Positions 54,701-63,102 of a DNA stretch of 64,000 bases are shown here, in pieces. The stretch is from Pseudogemmobacter faecipullorum. GTDB lineage: Bacteria; Pseudomonadota; Alphaproteobacteria; Rhodobacterales; Rhodobacteraceae. Both the position numbers and the translations under genes were made by a program. The DNA lies in the NCBI RefSeq assembly GCF_020539525.1, contig NZ_JACDXX010000010.1, positions 1-64,000 of the forward strand. The letters run 5' to 3'. The notes beneath the pieces were generated by a model, which was given only the letters and a program-made list of their open reading frames with translations, made no database searches and was not told the origin of the DNA. Within the stretch, counting starts at the first letter, position 1. The number at the start of each line of letters is the position of its first letter.

Positions 54701-57700
54701 GACGCTGGATTTCGCGGCAAAGAACCGCGTGCTGACAGTCGAGGCCCCGGCCCCCACGCCTGCCGCCGCGCCCGCCGTGGCGCCGCCGATCCGGTTTTCG
54801 CTCAGCGAAGACAGGATCACATCCTTATTCGCACCAAGCACCGCGCCCGCCAGACGCAGCTTCGATTCGTTCTCAGCCACCACGACCGAAATGGCCGCGC
54901 CGCCCGCCCCCAGACCGGCCGCAACCGCGCCGACATGGGCATTTATCTCGGAATGGCTGTCAGCCGTGATCACCGTATTCTGCGCGGCATGTCCGGCCTC
55001 GGTTGAGCCGGCATCATAGCCCAGTTCGGCACGCATTTCGGCATCGGCCTGTTCATTCAGCGCGACCCGGCCGGTCGAATGGCCGTTCTCGTCCAGATCA
55101 CCGATTTTCACCGAGGCCAGATCCTGCAGCACCACGGTCGAGATCGCCCCGGTGCCCGCCCCGATCCCGGTGGCGGCCATCACCGTATAGCTGTTCACAT
55201 CGGCCCGGCTGTCGGCGCTGATGGTCAGGCCGCGCGGCGCCGTAACACCGAGACGACCGTCGACCCCCAGGGCCGCCAGACGCGAGCGGTCGCCGATCCG
55301 GGTTTCGGCCTTGCCCTTGAAGACATTGACCGCCACCGCAGCGCCTGCGCCCGCCAGCCCGCCTGCCGCCACGCCGCCGCTGATCGCGCCCGCTTTATCG
55401 GCATCGCCACCATCAATGGTGACATAGGCCGCCAGATCCGAGGTCACCTCCAGATTGCCACGCGCCAGCAGATCGGCCCCGGTCAGCTGGGTGATGACTT
55501 CGGATTTCGAATTATTGGCAATCGCGGTGCCAACCACCGCCACCGCACCGGCCGAAAGCCCCACCGCCAGACCGCCAAAGCCGGCGGTGGCGCTGCTCTC
55601 GATCACGCCATGACCGCCCAGTCGGGCGGTCAGCCCGTCATGCTGCGAAGTGACCTTGACCCCTGCGGTATTGATCGAGGTGGCCAGGCCGATCCCGGCG
55701 AAACCGCCGCTCAGCACGCCGGAATAGGCGGTGAAATACCGGTCGCCCCGGGTGATGATGTCCAGATCACGGGCAAAAATGCTGGTATTGGTGCTGCCGT
55801 TCGACACTTTGCCGGCGCCGACATTGACCACGATCGCGCCGCTCAGTCCCGCTCCGGCGGAGACGCCCGCGCTGGCCGCCGAGCTGGTCACATCGAGATC
55901 TGAGGTAGCGCTGAGCGTCACTTTGCCCGCGCGGGTCAAATCGGCAATGCCGGTCTCGCGGGTGTCGAAGGCCACATTCGACACCGCCGTCGCCACGCTG
56001 TCATTGATATAGCTGACCGAGATGGCCGCCGCGACCCCGGCGGCGCCGCCAAGCGCCAGGACGCCGCCGATACTGTCGACCTCGCCGGTCTGGGTCGCCG
56101 CCACGGTGACATTCCCGGCATTGGTCGCGAGCGTCGCGCCATTGCCCTTCAGCTCGGCCAGGAGGCCGCGCTGCATCACATTGACATTGATCGCCCCGGC
56201 CACCCCGGCCGAGCCACCGCCGCCAAATGCATAGGCATGGGTATTGATGGTGCCGGTCTGCAAAGCCAGAACCGAGACGCTGCCGGTCAGGCTGCGGCCC
56301 TGGGCCAGCTCCAGCCCGGCTTTGGTGGCGCCAAACATCAGATTGACCGTCACACCCGCGCCAACCCCGGCGGCGCCGCCAGCGGCGGCCGAGCCCGCCA
56401 GCGAGGCGATGCTGGCCTTATCCTCGGCGCGCACCAGGATGGTGCCGAATTCGCCCGCCTTCTGCAGCCGCAGCCTGGCCTCGGTCACATCATCGGCGAT
56501 GCGGTTATTGGCGCTGCTCAACGAGCCATCCAACCGGCCATCGCCCGCCGCCGCAGCATTGGTGCTCAGCTGCGACAGAATATCGGATTTCGCCGCATTG
56601 GCATCCGCCCGGGCACTGTCGGTGCTGCTGCCCTGACCCTCGCCCGCGGCAGTGTCAAAGCGATGAGCCTCGGACAGGCCCTCGACATTGCTTTCGCGCC
56701 CGATCATCGAGAAGACCAGCGAGGCACCGACACCGGCGCCGCTGCCGCCGCCGACCCCGATGGCCGCCGCCTTGATCGCGCCTTCTTTATAGGCGCTCAC
56801 GCTCAGATCGCCCGAGCGGGTCAGATGGCTGGCATCCAGCCCGGCATAGGTGGTGTCATGGATCATCGCCAGTGAGACCGCCGCCCCCACGCCGGCGCCC
56901 CCGGCGCCGATGCCGGCCGCACCGCCAAGGATGTCGATCCTGCTCTTGTTCGAGGCATTGACGGTGATATTGCCCGCGGTCTCGACATTGGTGTCGAGCG
57001 TCGCTTCGGTGCGATTACCGATATCGCCCACCGCCGCCGAAACCCCGACGCCGCTGCCGCTGCCGCCCGCCACCGTGGCGCCGATGGCGGCGATGGTCGC
57101 CGAATTGGTCGCCGAGGCGCTCAGATCCGGCGCGCCCTGACCGGTATAGCCATAGCTGCCCCTGGCATAGGTGTCTTGGGCGATCACATTGGCCGCAATC
57201 GCCACGCCGACGCCCGCCCCGCCGGTGCCCACGGCGGCATTGCCCGCCAGCACCTTGATCGACTGATTATCGGTGGCCAGCTGGCTGACGCTTGCCGCCT
57301 CGCGGATGGTGCCGCCGGTAATATCAGCGCGGGTGCTGCCGGTGATCACATTGACCGAAACCGAGCCCGCCACTGCCGAGCCGGTCGAGGCACCGATGGC
57401 CACCGAGGCCGAGCGGATCTTGCCTTCGGCCTCGGCCTTCACCGTCACCGCCGAGGCGGTGATATCGCTGTTGGTGATCTGGCTGGTGGTGTCATTGCCA
57501 AGGATCAGGTTGACCGCCAGCGCCGCCCCCGCCGCGCCCTTGCCGCCCGCCGCCGCCGCCCCGGCGATGCTCTGAATATTGCGCTTCGAGGTCGAAACCG
57601 CGCTGAAATCACCGGCGCCGCGCACCGTGCTGCCGCTCATGCGGATACCGGCATCGGCCACGATGGTATTGACGGTGATGCCCGCGCCAATCGCCGTGCC

Positions 57701-60700
57701 ATCCAGCCCCGCCGCCCCGGCGACGCCCAGGCTGCGGATCTTGCTGTTGCCTTTGGCAAAGAGCTCGATCGTGGCCGCTGCATAGGGATCGGGATTTTCC
57801 GGCGTCGCTTCGGGCACCAGCCCCTCCAGCACCGCATTCTCGATCTGCACCAGCGTCTTGCCGGTGATGACATTGACCGCGCCGGCGGCGCCGACAGCAT
57901 TTTGCCGCCCGAAGGCCAGCGCCCCGGCCAAGGCCCAGATCTGCGCCTCATCCTCGGCATTGATCCTGATGCTCTGCAGCGCGCTCAGCCTGACCGGGGT
58001 GGGGCCCGTGTCGCCGATCTCAACCTTGGCATCGGCGATGATGGTATTGACCGAAACCGAACCCGCCGCACCGGTCTTGCCCACGCCTGCCGAAATGCCA
58101 AAGCCATAAAGCCTGGCGGCAAAGCTGGCGTCCAGCGCGATAGACTCGGCGCGCAGCGCAGCCCCGTTGCGCAGCCGCACCCGCACATCGCGGTTGTAAT
58201 TGTTCGAGCCGACCCCGAGGCCGAAGCCCAGCCCCTGGTCCATGCTCATATTGACCGCGACCGCACCACCGACCGCCAGCTGCCAGGAGCGGTCCTGGGC
58301 CAGCAGATCGATGGATTTCCCGGCCTGCAGGAAAGCGCCGTTCACATCGATCAGGGTATCGCCGTTCAGCAGGTTCATCGCCACCGAACCCGCAATGGCC
58401 TTATCGCCCTTCGAGGTGCCCGCGCCGCCGACCGCCACATTGATGGTGCGGCTGTCGTCTTCGGCATTCACCGTGACATCGCCTTCGGTCGAGGTGATGG
58501 CCCCGCCCAGTTTCACCGTGACATCGCGGAAGCCGAGCGTAACGCTCAGCGCGCCTGCCAGGGCATCGGCCTCATTCTGGGTCTGCAAAGCGGCAGAGAT
58601 CGCGCCACTGCCGGCGATGGTCAGCCCCTCATTGCGGGCCGAAATCGCCAGATTGCCTTTGCTGGCCAGCCGCGCCCCGCCCGCCACTTCGGCCGTGGTG
58701 TGATTAGAGCGGATGATATTGGCCACGCCCGAGCCCGCCAGCGACAGGCCGGTTTTCTTCGAGCCGATCTCGGATGTCTCAGCCGTGTTGAGATCATTGA
58801 AGATGTCATAGGCTTCCATCAGCTGCATCTTGGCGATGACATCTGCCCCGACCAGCGGGTTGAGCGACATCAGAATATTATCGCCATTCGGATCGGGATC
58901 GGCGGGCGGGGCGGCGGTCTCGGCGGTGACCGCGCCTGCGGCGGCGATGCCGATATCAATTGCGTTGTTCAGTGCCTCGATGCTGGCCGTGCCCCCGGCC
59001 GTCACATAGCCCAGGCCATCCGCCGTCTCGCCGGGGCGGAAGCCGATGCCGGCGTGAACGTCGCGTTCCATATAATTGACGATCACCGCGCCACCGACGG
59101 CGGTGGCGGGCTTGCCGCTGCCGCCCGAGGAGGCGCCCGACAGCCCGGCGGCAACCGCCCAGTTGATGGTCTCGTCGCGGGCCTCGATCTTCAGATCGCG
59201 CGCCAGATTGATCCGGGCATTGCCCGAGACCAGCGCGGTGGTGGTCTTCAGCGTGACATTGGCGCCCAGGGACAGGCTGATGCCCTTCTCGCGCCCTCCC
59301 CGCCCGGCATAGACCAGCTGGCCCATGAAGCGGTCGTTCAGCGCCGTGACCTTCAGGTCGCGGGCAGTGATCTGCGCCTTACCCACCGTGGCGCCGATGC
59401 TGCCGCGGTTCACCTCGGCCCCCAGCGTGCCGCCAAGCGCGGTGGCCGGGCCGTCATTGAAGGGGTTCTTGGTCGGCAGATAATTATTGCCAAAGATCAT
59501 CGCCGATTGCTCAACGGCATTGACCACCACATCGCCCGCGGTCGAGATCACCGCCCCGTCAAGAATGCGCGCCTGGGTATTGGCATTTGTCATGAAGGCA
59601 TTGAGCGACAGGCCCATAGCGCGGTCCTGCGCCGCATCATCATGCGGCTCGCCGGGCACCGCGGCCTTCGGCGACCGTGTCCCGGCTGCCATCACCCCCG
59701 AGGTGGGGGTCAGCAGCGACTGCAGATAGTCGGTCAGGGCCGGAATTTCCGGCTGGGTGTCCAGCACCTCGGCCGCCTGGCCCGGCACATCGGAATCGCT
59801 GTCGCTGGTGGCATCCGACAGGGCCTGGGCGGGCAGGCCCTTCAGGGTCGCCAGCTTTTCGGCATAGTCTTTCCACTGCTGCACACTGTCCCACAGCCCC
59901 ATCAGCGAATCCGACAGCGAGCCCAGATCGGTCTTCGCCTCGACCGTGACGTTGCCGCCCTGGATATTGCCGCCGAGTTCCGCCACGGTATCGCTGCCCA
60001 GATAGCTGAGCGCCCCGGCGGCGAAAATGCCGTCAGTATGCTGGCCGATCAGCTGGTCATAGCTCAGGCCAAGCGCCGCGGCCTTGCCCTTGAGCAGCAG
60101 GCCGAAATCGCCCATCCGCGACACGGTGCGGCGCACCGGCCCCGACAAGGCGGTGGTGGTGCGATAATCCAGCGAGGCGCGCAGATTCAGCGCCTCGACC
60201 GATGGCAGGGTGACACTGCCGGGGGTGGCAAAGGCACGGTAGCTGCCATCGCCCTGCAGATCGTGATAGCCGCCATTCAGCGAAACATAGGTGTCGTCCT
60301 GGAAGGCATTGACATCAATGGCGAAACCCAGACCCAGCGTCTTGGGGCTGGACTCCGGGTTCATCCCCAGCTTGCGCTTGATGGTTTTGGTCAGATCAGA
60401 GATCAGCGGCTCGACATGCGGGTTCTTGGTCACCACGGCGGTGGTGGGATTATTCTCGCTGACCGTGGCCTCGGTGTCGCGGCTGTTCGACAGATAGACC
60501 GTCTGCGCGGTCAGATCGATGCCCTCGGCTGCGTGCAATCCGCCGCTCAGCCGGTCTGAACCCGCGCCCGGGCGTACGTTCACCGCCACTTCTGTATGGT
60601 TTTTGCTCAGCCCGATATTGAGCGCCACCGCCAGCCAGTCGCTGTCACCGGCATTGGCCGAGACGGCCGTGTCATGGCTGCGCACGGTTTTCGCCTCAAA

Positions 60701-62980
60701 GATCGCGCGTTTTCCGGCGCTGATCTTCCTGGCATCGACCAGGAGCTGGTTCTCGACCTCCTGCAAGGTGATGTTCAGGCCCAAAGTCAGACCGCCGATT
60801 TTGGCGGCCTTGAAATCCACCGTCATGGCATCGCGCACCGTCGAGCGCAGCGCCAGATCGCGCGCCGAGCGGATCTCGCTGTCGCCGGTGATGCGCACCG
60901 AGGCCTGGGTCTTGCTATAGGCGCCAAGCGCCGAGAGCGGCACCGGCAGCAGGCCGCCCGGTTTGGTCTCGACCATGGTTTCGGCATGGGCGCGGATATA
61001 GACATCCTCGCCGATCTGGCCGGGGGCCGTGCCCTCGGTCTGCGGCGCGGTCCAGTCGGCGGGCAGGGTCAGCCGTTTGCTGCCCAGAATGGCCGGGGCG
61101 CGCAGATCCCAGACATCCGAGACCAGGCCATCGGCGGTGATGCTGGCATCGCCCAGCCGCTCGCCCGTCGCCCAGTTGGTCTTGCCGACGGTGCGGTTGC
61201 CCTCCAGCGGGCCACGGCTGCCGTCGGAGACCAGGGTGCTGTCGGTGATCGTCACATTGGCTTTGGCCGAATTGACCGGCACATTGACCACCAGCTGCGC
61301 GGCCAGGGCCTTGAGCGCCGCGAAAGAGGCATTCTGCGCCGCATCAGCCCCGGCATCGATCAGATCGCTCAGCAGCGTGCTCAGCTCCGAGGTGGTGATC
61401 TCCTGCGCCGGGATATCGCCATTGGCGGGAATGGTGATGGTCTGGCTGCCGAAGCCGTTGAAGAAGGCCTCCTGCAGCCGCGCCAGATGCTCGGCACTGT
61501 CGAGCATCGCCTCCTGGTCATCGAGATTGGTGCCGGTGCCCGCCCGGGCCACCGCATAGACCACCACCGCACCGCCCTGCAGCGTGGCGCCGGTCAGGGT
61601 GATTTTGGCCTCGGCATCACGCACCGAGATCGGCCAGGCCTGGTCGATATTGCTGTGCTCGGCGATCAGCGCGATCAGCCCCGAACCGCCGGTTGCCCGG
61701 GTGTCGATACTGCCGCCGTTCATCGAGATCCGGCGCCCCTTGACGATGACATCGCCGCCCGAGGTGGTCAGGCTGCCATCAATATCAATCGCCTCGCCCT
61801 CGGCGATGACCTGGGCCCCTCGGGTGGCAAAGCCGCCCAGAATCCGGATCTGCTCCCCCTCCAGCATCACCGTGCCACCGGCCTCGCCGCCCAGCACGCC
61901 TGCCGTGCCGCTCCGGTCCTGCCCCAGGGTCAGCTGATCGGCGCCGAGCCAGACCAGCCCGCCCTGGCCCTTAACTTCCAGCTTCACCGCATTCTCGGCC
62001 AGCAGGCTGTCTTCGGCGAACATGATGATATAGCTGCTGCGGCTGTCGCCCGTGGCCCCGGCCAGCAGGGACTGATTGGGCCCGTCGGTCTTCAGCGTGA
62101 TCGACTTCGCCGTGGCGGTGATCGCCGCGCCGCCCGCCGTGCCATTGCTGGCGCTGACACTGCCGCCCAGCTCCATCGAGCCTTTGGATTTCAGGCTGAC
62201 CACGCCATCGCGGATCACCACGCCTGCCGCGCGCTCCAGATTGCCGGTATTGACCGCAGTAACCGGCAATCCGCTGTCGGTGCCGCCCGCGCCCGAAACG
62301 CTGACCTGGCCATTGAGCAAAAGCCGCGCCCCGGCGCGCAGGCTGAGCGCACGGGCCTGGATCGAGCCCAGGATCTCGATCGAGCCCTCACCCAGCGGCT
62401 CTTCGCCCTGGTCGATATCCTCAAGATGGCTGTCAAAGGATTTCAGATGCGGCCCCGGGCCAAGGCTCGCAACCATGCCATCGCGGAATTCCGGCGTCGG
62501 CGTGGTCACCACCAGCCGCCCGGCATTGACCGAGCCATTCGCCCCCAGCACGAAACCGCCGGGGGTGACGAAATAGACATCGCCGCCAATCGCCGTGGCA
62601 CCGTAGCGGAAGCTCGACACATTGCCGTCAATCGCCACCCCGGCGGCACCATTCATGATGTTGATGATACGGTCCGAGCTCTGGTTGAGGCGGAAATTCA
62701 CATCACCATTCGCGCTCAGATCGAACTGGTCATAGACCATGACATCGCTCGAGCCGTGCTGCTTGCCGGTGATGTCGAATATATCGCGCCCGCCACTGAC
62801 CGAGCTGCTGATCCCGCCGTGATAGCCATCTGCCCCCTGAATGGTGCTGATCGGCTCCGCCCAGGCCGGGGCGACCTGCGCCGAAATCACCGAAACGATG
62901 GCCAGCGCCGAGACGCCGCGATGCAATACCGCGCGCAGGCCGGGAACCAGAGCGGGGCGGTTGTGCTGGGCAATGGTCAT
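45761..62980 (-). CDS. Giant LktA-type filamentous exoprotein (TpsA)
   Basis: 5739 residues from the ATG at 62980, which has GGAG 6 nt ahead; an upstream in-frame start adds 29 residues without a ribosome site. A long signal (about 1-41, ending APAWA) is followed by a TPS secretion domain, about 45-220: FDLSANGDVNFRLNQ, IINIMNGAAGVAIDGNVSS and YFVTPGGFVLGANGSVNAGRL. The rest is mostly beta-helix-like repeats (GNVTVxA, GDLxVSA). Residues about 1290-2750 carry some twenty Gly/Ala-rich hydrophobic blocks such as GAGVGAAVSL. Charged helical stretches break the helix near 1020-1100, 3880-3960 and 4694-4850. No cysteine is seen. It resembles the leukotoxin LktA family of filamentous adhesins. Export should use the TpsB encoded upstream. 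Confidence 0.88.
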   Translation of the reverse strand: MTIAQHNRPALVPGLRAVLHRGVSALAIVSVISAQVAPAWAEPISTIQGADGYHGGISSSVSGGRDIFDITGKQHGSSDVMVYDQFDLSANGDVNFRLNQSSDRIINIMNGAAGVAIDGNVSSFRYGATAIGGDVYFVTPGGFVLGANGSVNAGRLVVTTPTPEFRDGMVASLGPGPHLKSFDSHLEDIDQGEEPLGEGSIEILGSIQARALSLRAGARLLLNGQVSVSGAGGTDSGLPVTAVNTGNLERAAGVVIRDGVVSLKSKGSMELGGSVSASNGTAGGAAITATAKSITLKTDGPNQSLLAGATGDSRSSYIIMFAEDSLLAENAVKLEVKGQGGLVWLGADQLTLGQDRSGTAGVLGGEAGGTVMLEGEQIRILGGFATRGAQVIAEGEAIDIDGSLTTSGGDVIVKGRRISMNGGSIDTRATGGSGLIALIAEHSNIDQAWPISVRDAEAKITLTGATLQGGAVVVYAVARAGTGTNLDDQEAMLDSAEHLARLQEAFFNGFGSQTITIPANGDIPAQEITTSELSTLLSDLIDAGADAAQNASFAALKALAAQLVVNVPVNSAKANVTITDSTLVSDGSRGPLEGNRTVGKTNWATGERLGDASITADGLVSDVWDLRAPAILGSKRLTLPADWTAPQTEGTAPGQIGEDVYIRAHAETMVETKPGGLLPVPLSALGAYSKTQASVRITGDSEIRSARDLALRSTVRDAMTVDFKAAKIGGLTLGLNITLQEVENQLLVDARKISAGKRAIFEAKTVRSHDTAVSANAGDSDWLAVALNIGLSKNHTEVAVNVRPGAGSDRLSGGLHAAEGIDLTAQTVYLSNSRDTEATVSENNPTTAVVTKNPHVEPLISDLTKTIKRKLGMNPESSPKTLGLGFAIDVNAFQDDTYVSLNGGYHDLQGDGSYRAFATPGSVTLPSVEALNLRASLDYRTTTALSGPVRRTVSRMGDFGLLLKGKAAALGLSYDQLIGQHTDGIFAAGALSYLGSDTVAELGGNIQGGNVTVEAKTDLGSLSDSLMGLWDSVQQWKDYAEKLATLKGLPAQALSDATSDSDSDVPGQAAEVLDTQPEIPALTDYLQSLLTPTSGVMAAGTRSPKAAVPGEPHDDAAQDRAMGLSLNAFMTNANTQARILDGAVISTAGDVVVNAVEQSAMIFGNNYLPTKNPFNDGPATALGGTLGAEVNRGSIGATVGKAQITARDLKVTALNDRFMGQLVYAGRGGREKGISLSLGANVTLKTTTALVSGNARINLARDLKIEARDETINWAVAAGLSGASSGGSGKPATAVGGAVIVNYMERDVHAGIGFRPGETADGLGYVTAGGTASIEALNNAIDIGIAAAGAVTAETAAPPADPDPNGDNILMSLNPLVGADVIAKMQLMEAYDIFNDLNTAETSEIGSKKTGLSLAGSGVANIIRSNHTTAEVAGGARLASKGNLAISARNEGLTIAGSGAISAALQTQNEADALAGALSVTLGFRDVTVKLGGAITSTEGDVTVNAEDDSRTINVAVGGAGTSKGDKAIAGSVAMNLLNGDTLIDVNGAFLQAGKSIDLLAQDRSWQLAVGGAVAVNMSMDQGLGFGLGVGSNNYNRDVRVRLRNGAALRAESIALDASFAARLYGFGISAGVGKTGAAGSVSVNTIIADAKVEIGDTGPTPVRLSALQSIRINAEDEAQIWALAGALAFGRQNAVGAAGAVNVITGKTLVQIENAVLEGLVPEATPENPDPYAAATIELFAKGNSKIRSLGVAGAAGLDGTAIGAGITVNTIVADAGIRMSGSTVRGAGDFSAVSTSKRNIQSIAGAAAAGGKGAAGAALAVNLILGNDTTSQITNSDITASAVTVKAEAEGKIRSASVAIGASTGSAVAGSVSVNVITGSTRADITGGTIREAASVSQLATDNQSIKVLAGNAAVGTGGAGVGVAIAANVIAQDTYARGSYGYTGQGAPDLSASATNSATIAAIGATVAGGSGSGVGVSAAVGDIGNRTEATLDTNVETAGNITVNASNKSRIDILGGAAGIGAGGAGVGAAVSLAMIHDTTYAGLDASHLTRSGDLSVSAYKEGAIKAAAIGVGGGSGAGVGASLVFSMIGRESNVEGLSEAHRFDTAAGEGQGSSTDSARADANAAKSDILSQLSTNAAAAGDGRLDGSLSSANNRIADDVTEARLRLQKAGEFGTILVRAEDKASIASLAGSAAAGGAAGVGAGVTVNLMFGATKAGLELAQGRSLTGSVSVLALQTGTINTHAYAFGGGGSAGVAGAINVNVMQRGLLAELKGNGATLATNAGNVTVAATQTGEVDSIGGVLALGGAAGVAAAISVSYINDSVATAVSNVAFDTRETGIADLTRAGKVTLSATSDLDVTSSAASAGVSAGAGLSGAIVVNVGAGKVSNGSTNTSIFARDLDIITRGDRYFTAYSGVLSGGFAGIGLATSINTAGVKVTSQHDGLTARLGGHGVIESSATAGFGGLAVGLSAGAVAVVGTAIANNSKSEVITQLTGADLLARGNLEVTSDLAAYVTIDGGDADKAGAISGGVAAGGLAGAGAAVAVNVFKGKAETRIGDRSRLAALGVDGRLGVTAPRGLTISADSRADVNSYTVMAATGIGAGTGAISTVVLQDLASVKIGDLDENGHSTGRVALNEQADAEMRAELGYDAGSTEAGHAAQNTVITADSHSEINAHVGAVAAGLGAGGAAISVVVAENESKLRLAGAVLGANKDVILSSLSENRIGGATAGAAAGVGAGASTVSTRFFAAKSSVDLLGTDLLPRSSGSGGNLSVSAKTLAVNSAKTGAFSAAAVGGSGAVSVTQTDSDARIRVGSLRGDVANEAMTGPETVLLDSNLLSGGAISMKADNELRITADTIGGAGGLLGGVTVVAQTLIAGSSARVEIDADQTLESKGDLAIGASDRVTSTTQTGAISAAGLAAVGIAVDLQRFQTAAEVSIGRNVVLQSGGNVALTATSSRNITMGVAAGSAAGLLGITAAVGSVDIGGTLASENEDERKAKDSALAETRSALAGSGDSNADALAKAAGAGDAQADGLARSSGLNLDGALGADSARVVIGENARISGAGDVRLAATSLTDVRQSTGALGVGGFAGAASGTGLIHAGAGALVSVGQNSVLSAGKKLQLSAHEGQGAQGVHAVAHTLAGGGLAALAVGVARVETTGSAGVVVGGGSQLSGGNAAGSGEGLEISALRDLAARLEIQNYALGGMVGIGAAVAHVSDTGKVRVEIGKTGQQTSLLGGAVKITSRSVTRQSVTAEAGAGGVYYGLNGVDARARAASVTETTALGVTITGGEVQLVTEANPDVSATATGKALGAVAAGVSLAKAELSAKVTADFQGVIRASSILIDTALRGKGASASASSSAGGIGAGGGADATATGGYLVSASLRGDFVASAGDLTIQTMAENLRFDARGDGKAGGVVAAGAVTAFAGQAAGQEGRVSLELDGLKTGDLLLARDKVQITTLNAPGYTTRVSAGSQGLFAGSAAEAETNAQLATSALFGTRTGAFTLSARDLSMLTATRPDLLTYVSSTTANLAGASGARQKARVTISQDMQIGTGAFIGAQRSADLASATGITSGALDGKATIYGGSGGLAGGAAVASTLRSNVDNRFTVNDGAIMEMGGAGGLDSVFSLAAYNDYNILERAELHADGGIAIPKADLKVIAERSDAILSIKNAELYSGAGLRLSAGNQVKILAYANVSTTGLAGAASGNSLADFTGNALVTIGAGARLFAEQDVALLAGYVRGQLQGFDLQAETRLYNKTAAPIVTKPDADAIAKDISRVQIDAGADVKAVRDIIVAAEGGDRLVRGFGRGTDLYRQVLAEIASAISGIFGGDPVSLDIKSGSSTDKGNHGLVLNGNLRAGARNIQVLYFDADNNAHYGDYADDALAHAQTDWDKGTGSAATKALSERLAEVNGWLNDPAFASNEIAKAAWTMERGRLLAAIDEIRGDASRVQITVGDIRASAGNIHLRGTHVSGNGDLVAPGDALIEVKATQGSTATLAVGNLTIENYAGGTISFNGTRVTDSAMLAGLSNGGSAQSLTMVSAETDPAKPVIRVEAGTANGRLLHQGDVFNLGGQVWSSGKDISIYREMRASEIHVAGARSVSMEYRPGVRSTSGANPEDSYGAYFTRVENSIRSAVRSGSVGSTKTYRTGSLVIPAFRPAEASQTGGIYANSSIFISADMVNVNSTIRAGVGAYDISLGAGLDQVLQGLGGASNILLYDPLTGKGLDSALAYIRSNAAISWDPVAKRIVVADIEALGGDVTIVGDIFSTGNGKIEVLDGFSAVTVNSGSRYAMELGRIMIGGELDANGVAKGATGKISLWDYDYSLPVGQQLRLTEYTRNAGDARQYSYATKADRDYIFTNVTETTTVVTKRREELILVGGVVDRENTVTKVTNETVPSVTVVAQAPYLSGSLGGADYAYAVEGKLLDRSETNKSAEKKTHDSVKWYKLGSGYRHYTWTETHTTVEQFNHRVKADYAIDIVFSGSDAIAGAQTININTAGSVIFGGIVNNYGGTSQVTSSQGSITAGNSNVVLSGQGMSFSAAQGSIGTAGQALSLALAEGQAVTASAADSIHLASARGDLRVGNITTSRSDAQVASVGAITLSARGDLVQQAGTVIRGGDITLKSATGQIGRTESLRIDLQGAGRLSATASGHIDVTETAGDMRVAAVSSQAGNVTLRAPDGAILDGLNDAKSDFRTNEELVEIWRNELGLTEDGARTEAMIAAYEAERERMYRDYWIAREAAGALPADFTPDAETLAAWEAQRQVLLDRGLSTDDFEAEIADWTASRQAFWRSFDTETGYAAGYRYQADSTERDRIAGAALFDQAQMLRSISADVVRRTTSSQDDNEGSNVTAFGSITLIARDGVGQDLDDVVLDLTGPLSNEELLLLSRTLAHNVSQDAQTGLIRLRRFDDLNITMLGGLNPVTGLNDGVLNVSSQTAGRNILIGTDKGLRLGSVSGQGGVTLRAKEAITGTLASGTDIRSAGNLVLESAEGSLGTAERRLSVAVGAGGVANLRAEGDIRLDATGGLSLAEVYSRATVDLRASGAITDAFSSATPRVIARNILLSGSSIGTLTQALGMELERGTDGSLGTLNLAALSGDLRVALYEEARIAAVEASGDISITADNDLALAGRVVTPGALEVNVAGDLSVEGPQASGHLSAADLTLTAAGVGTLAAPLQISQTGSTGLIRLTTTLGALNAGLTTDARLAAMDLASGGTLTAFGDLALVGADVIRFGAEDLHLDLRAALDLAAATGTDVTGSRLRLTAAGDVGAGADRLETAISILTGTVGGELHVTDAGDLLTEALGAGRVLDLLVLNDLTLGGSLRASQVVMTAKRNLLIGAAPVTAGELQLFALGGNIGGLAGGSGQITGATLGSLTAYASGRVDLSSDSGLNIRYAIAGTELRLSTTQGDLTAGALQGRDLVHLTAAGDVSVTAIGVGSVTGADQAGFGLSAQPAYGRHDLEAARLIDVTAEGSVRLGLARGGEVQITSDSVDAILTTLQPDGHIDATVRDNGDNVGPVVRIETVVSQPVGDPTAGSIDDLRAGLDYNLRDQSSITFNGPVSQDAVLIHRGNRVEFGDQDVQLDQGIWRGEESLRISRNFSGIDGRFQLELWVPADVRLSFVLGEGPDVSAAPVLALETRRAGFMLNGTEVLVEETARGLVERLGLAGVYNLRSLSELGNEGTRTGDQQPLLQFRLAPHWPDFRRGLDRVPLILGALVTATKQG

Positions 62981-63102
62981 CGCAAACTCCGGATCGGCAG
63001 GATCAAAAAGGACAGTCAGATCAAATTCATCAGATCGCCACGCCCCGAAATGAGGGGCTGCGGCCAACTGGCCCCGGCCTGTGGCGACCGGGGCCGGTAA
63101 GG

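Noticed and set aside
46229-60559. Several very long open frames antisense to the giant exoprotein, the longest near 1443 codons
   Set aside because: They follow from third-position GC in the real gene and read as Arg/Gln/His-rich sequence with no domain.
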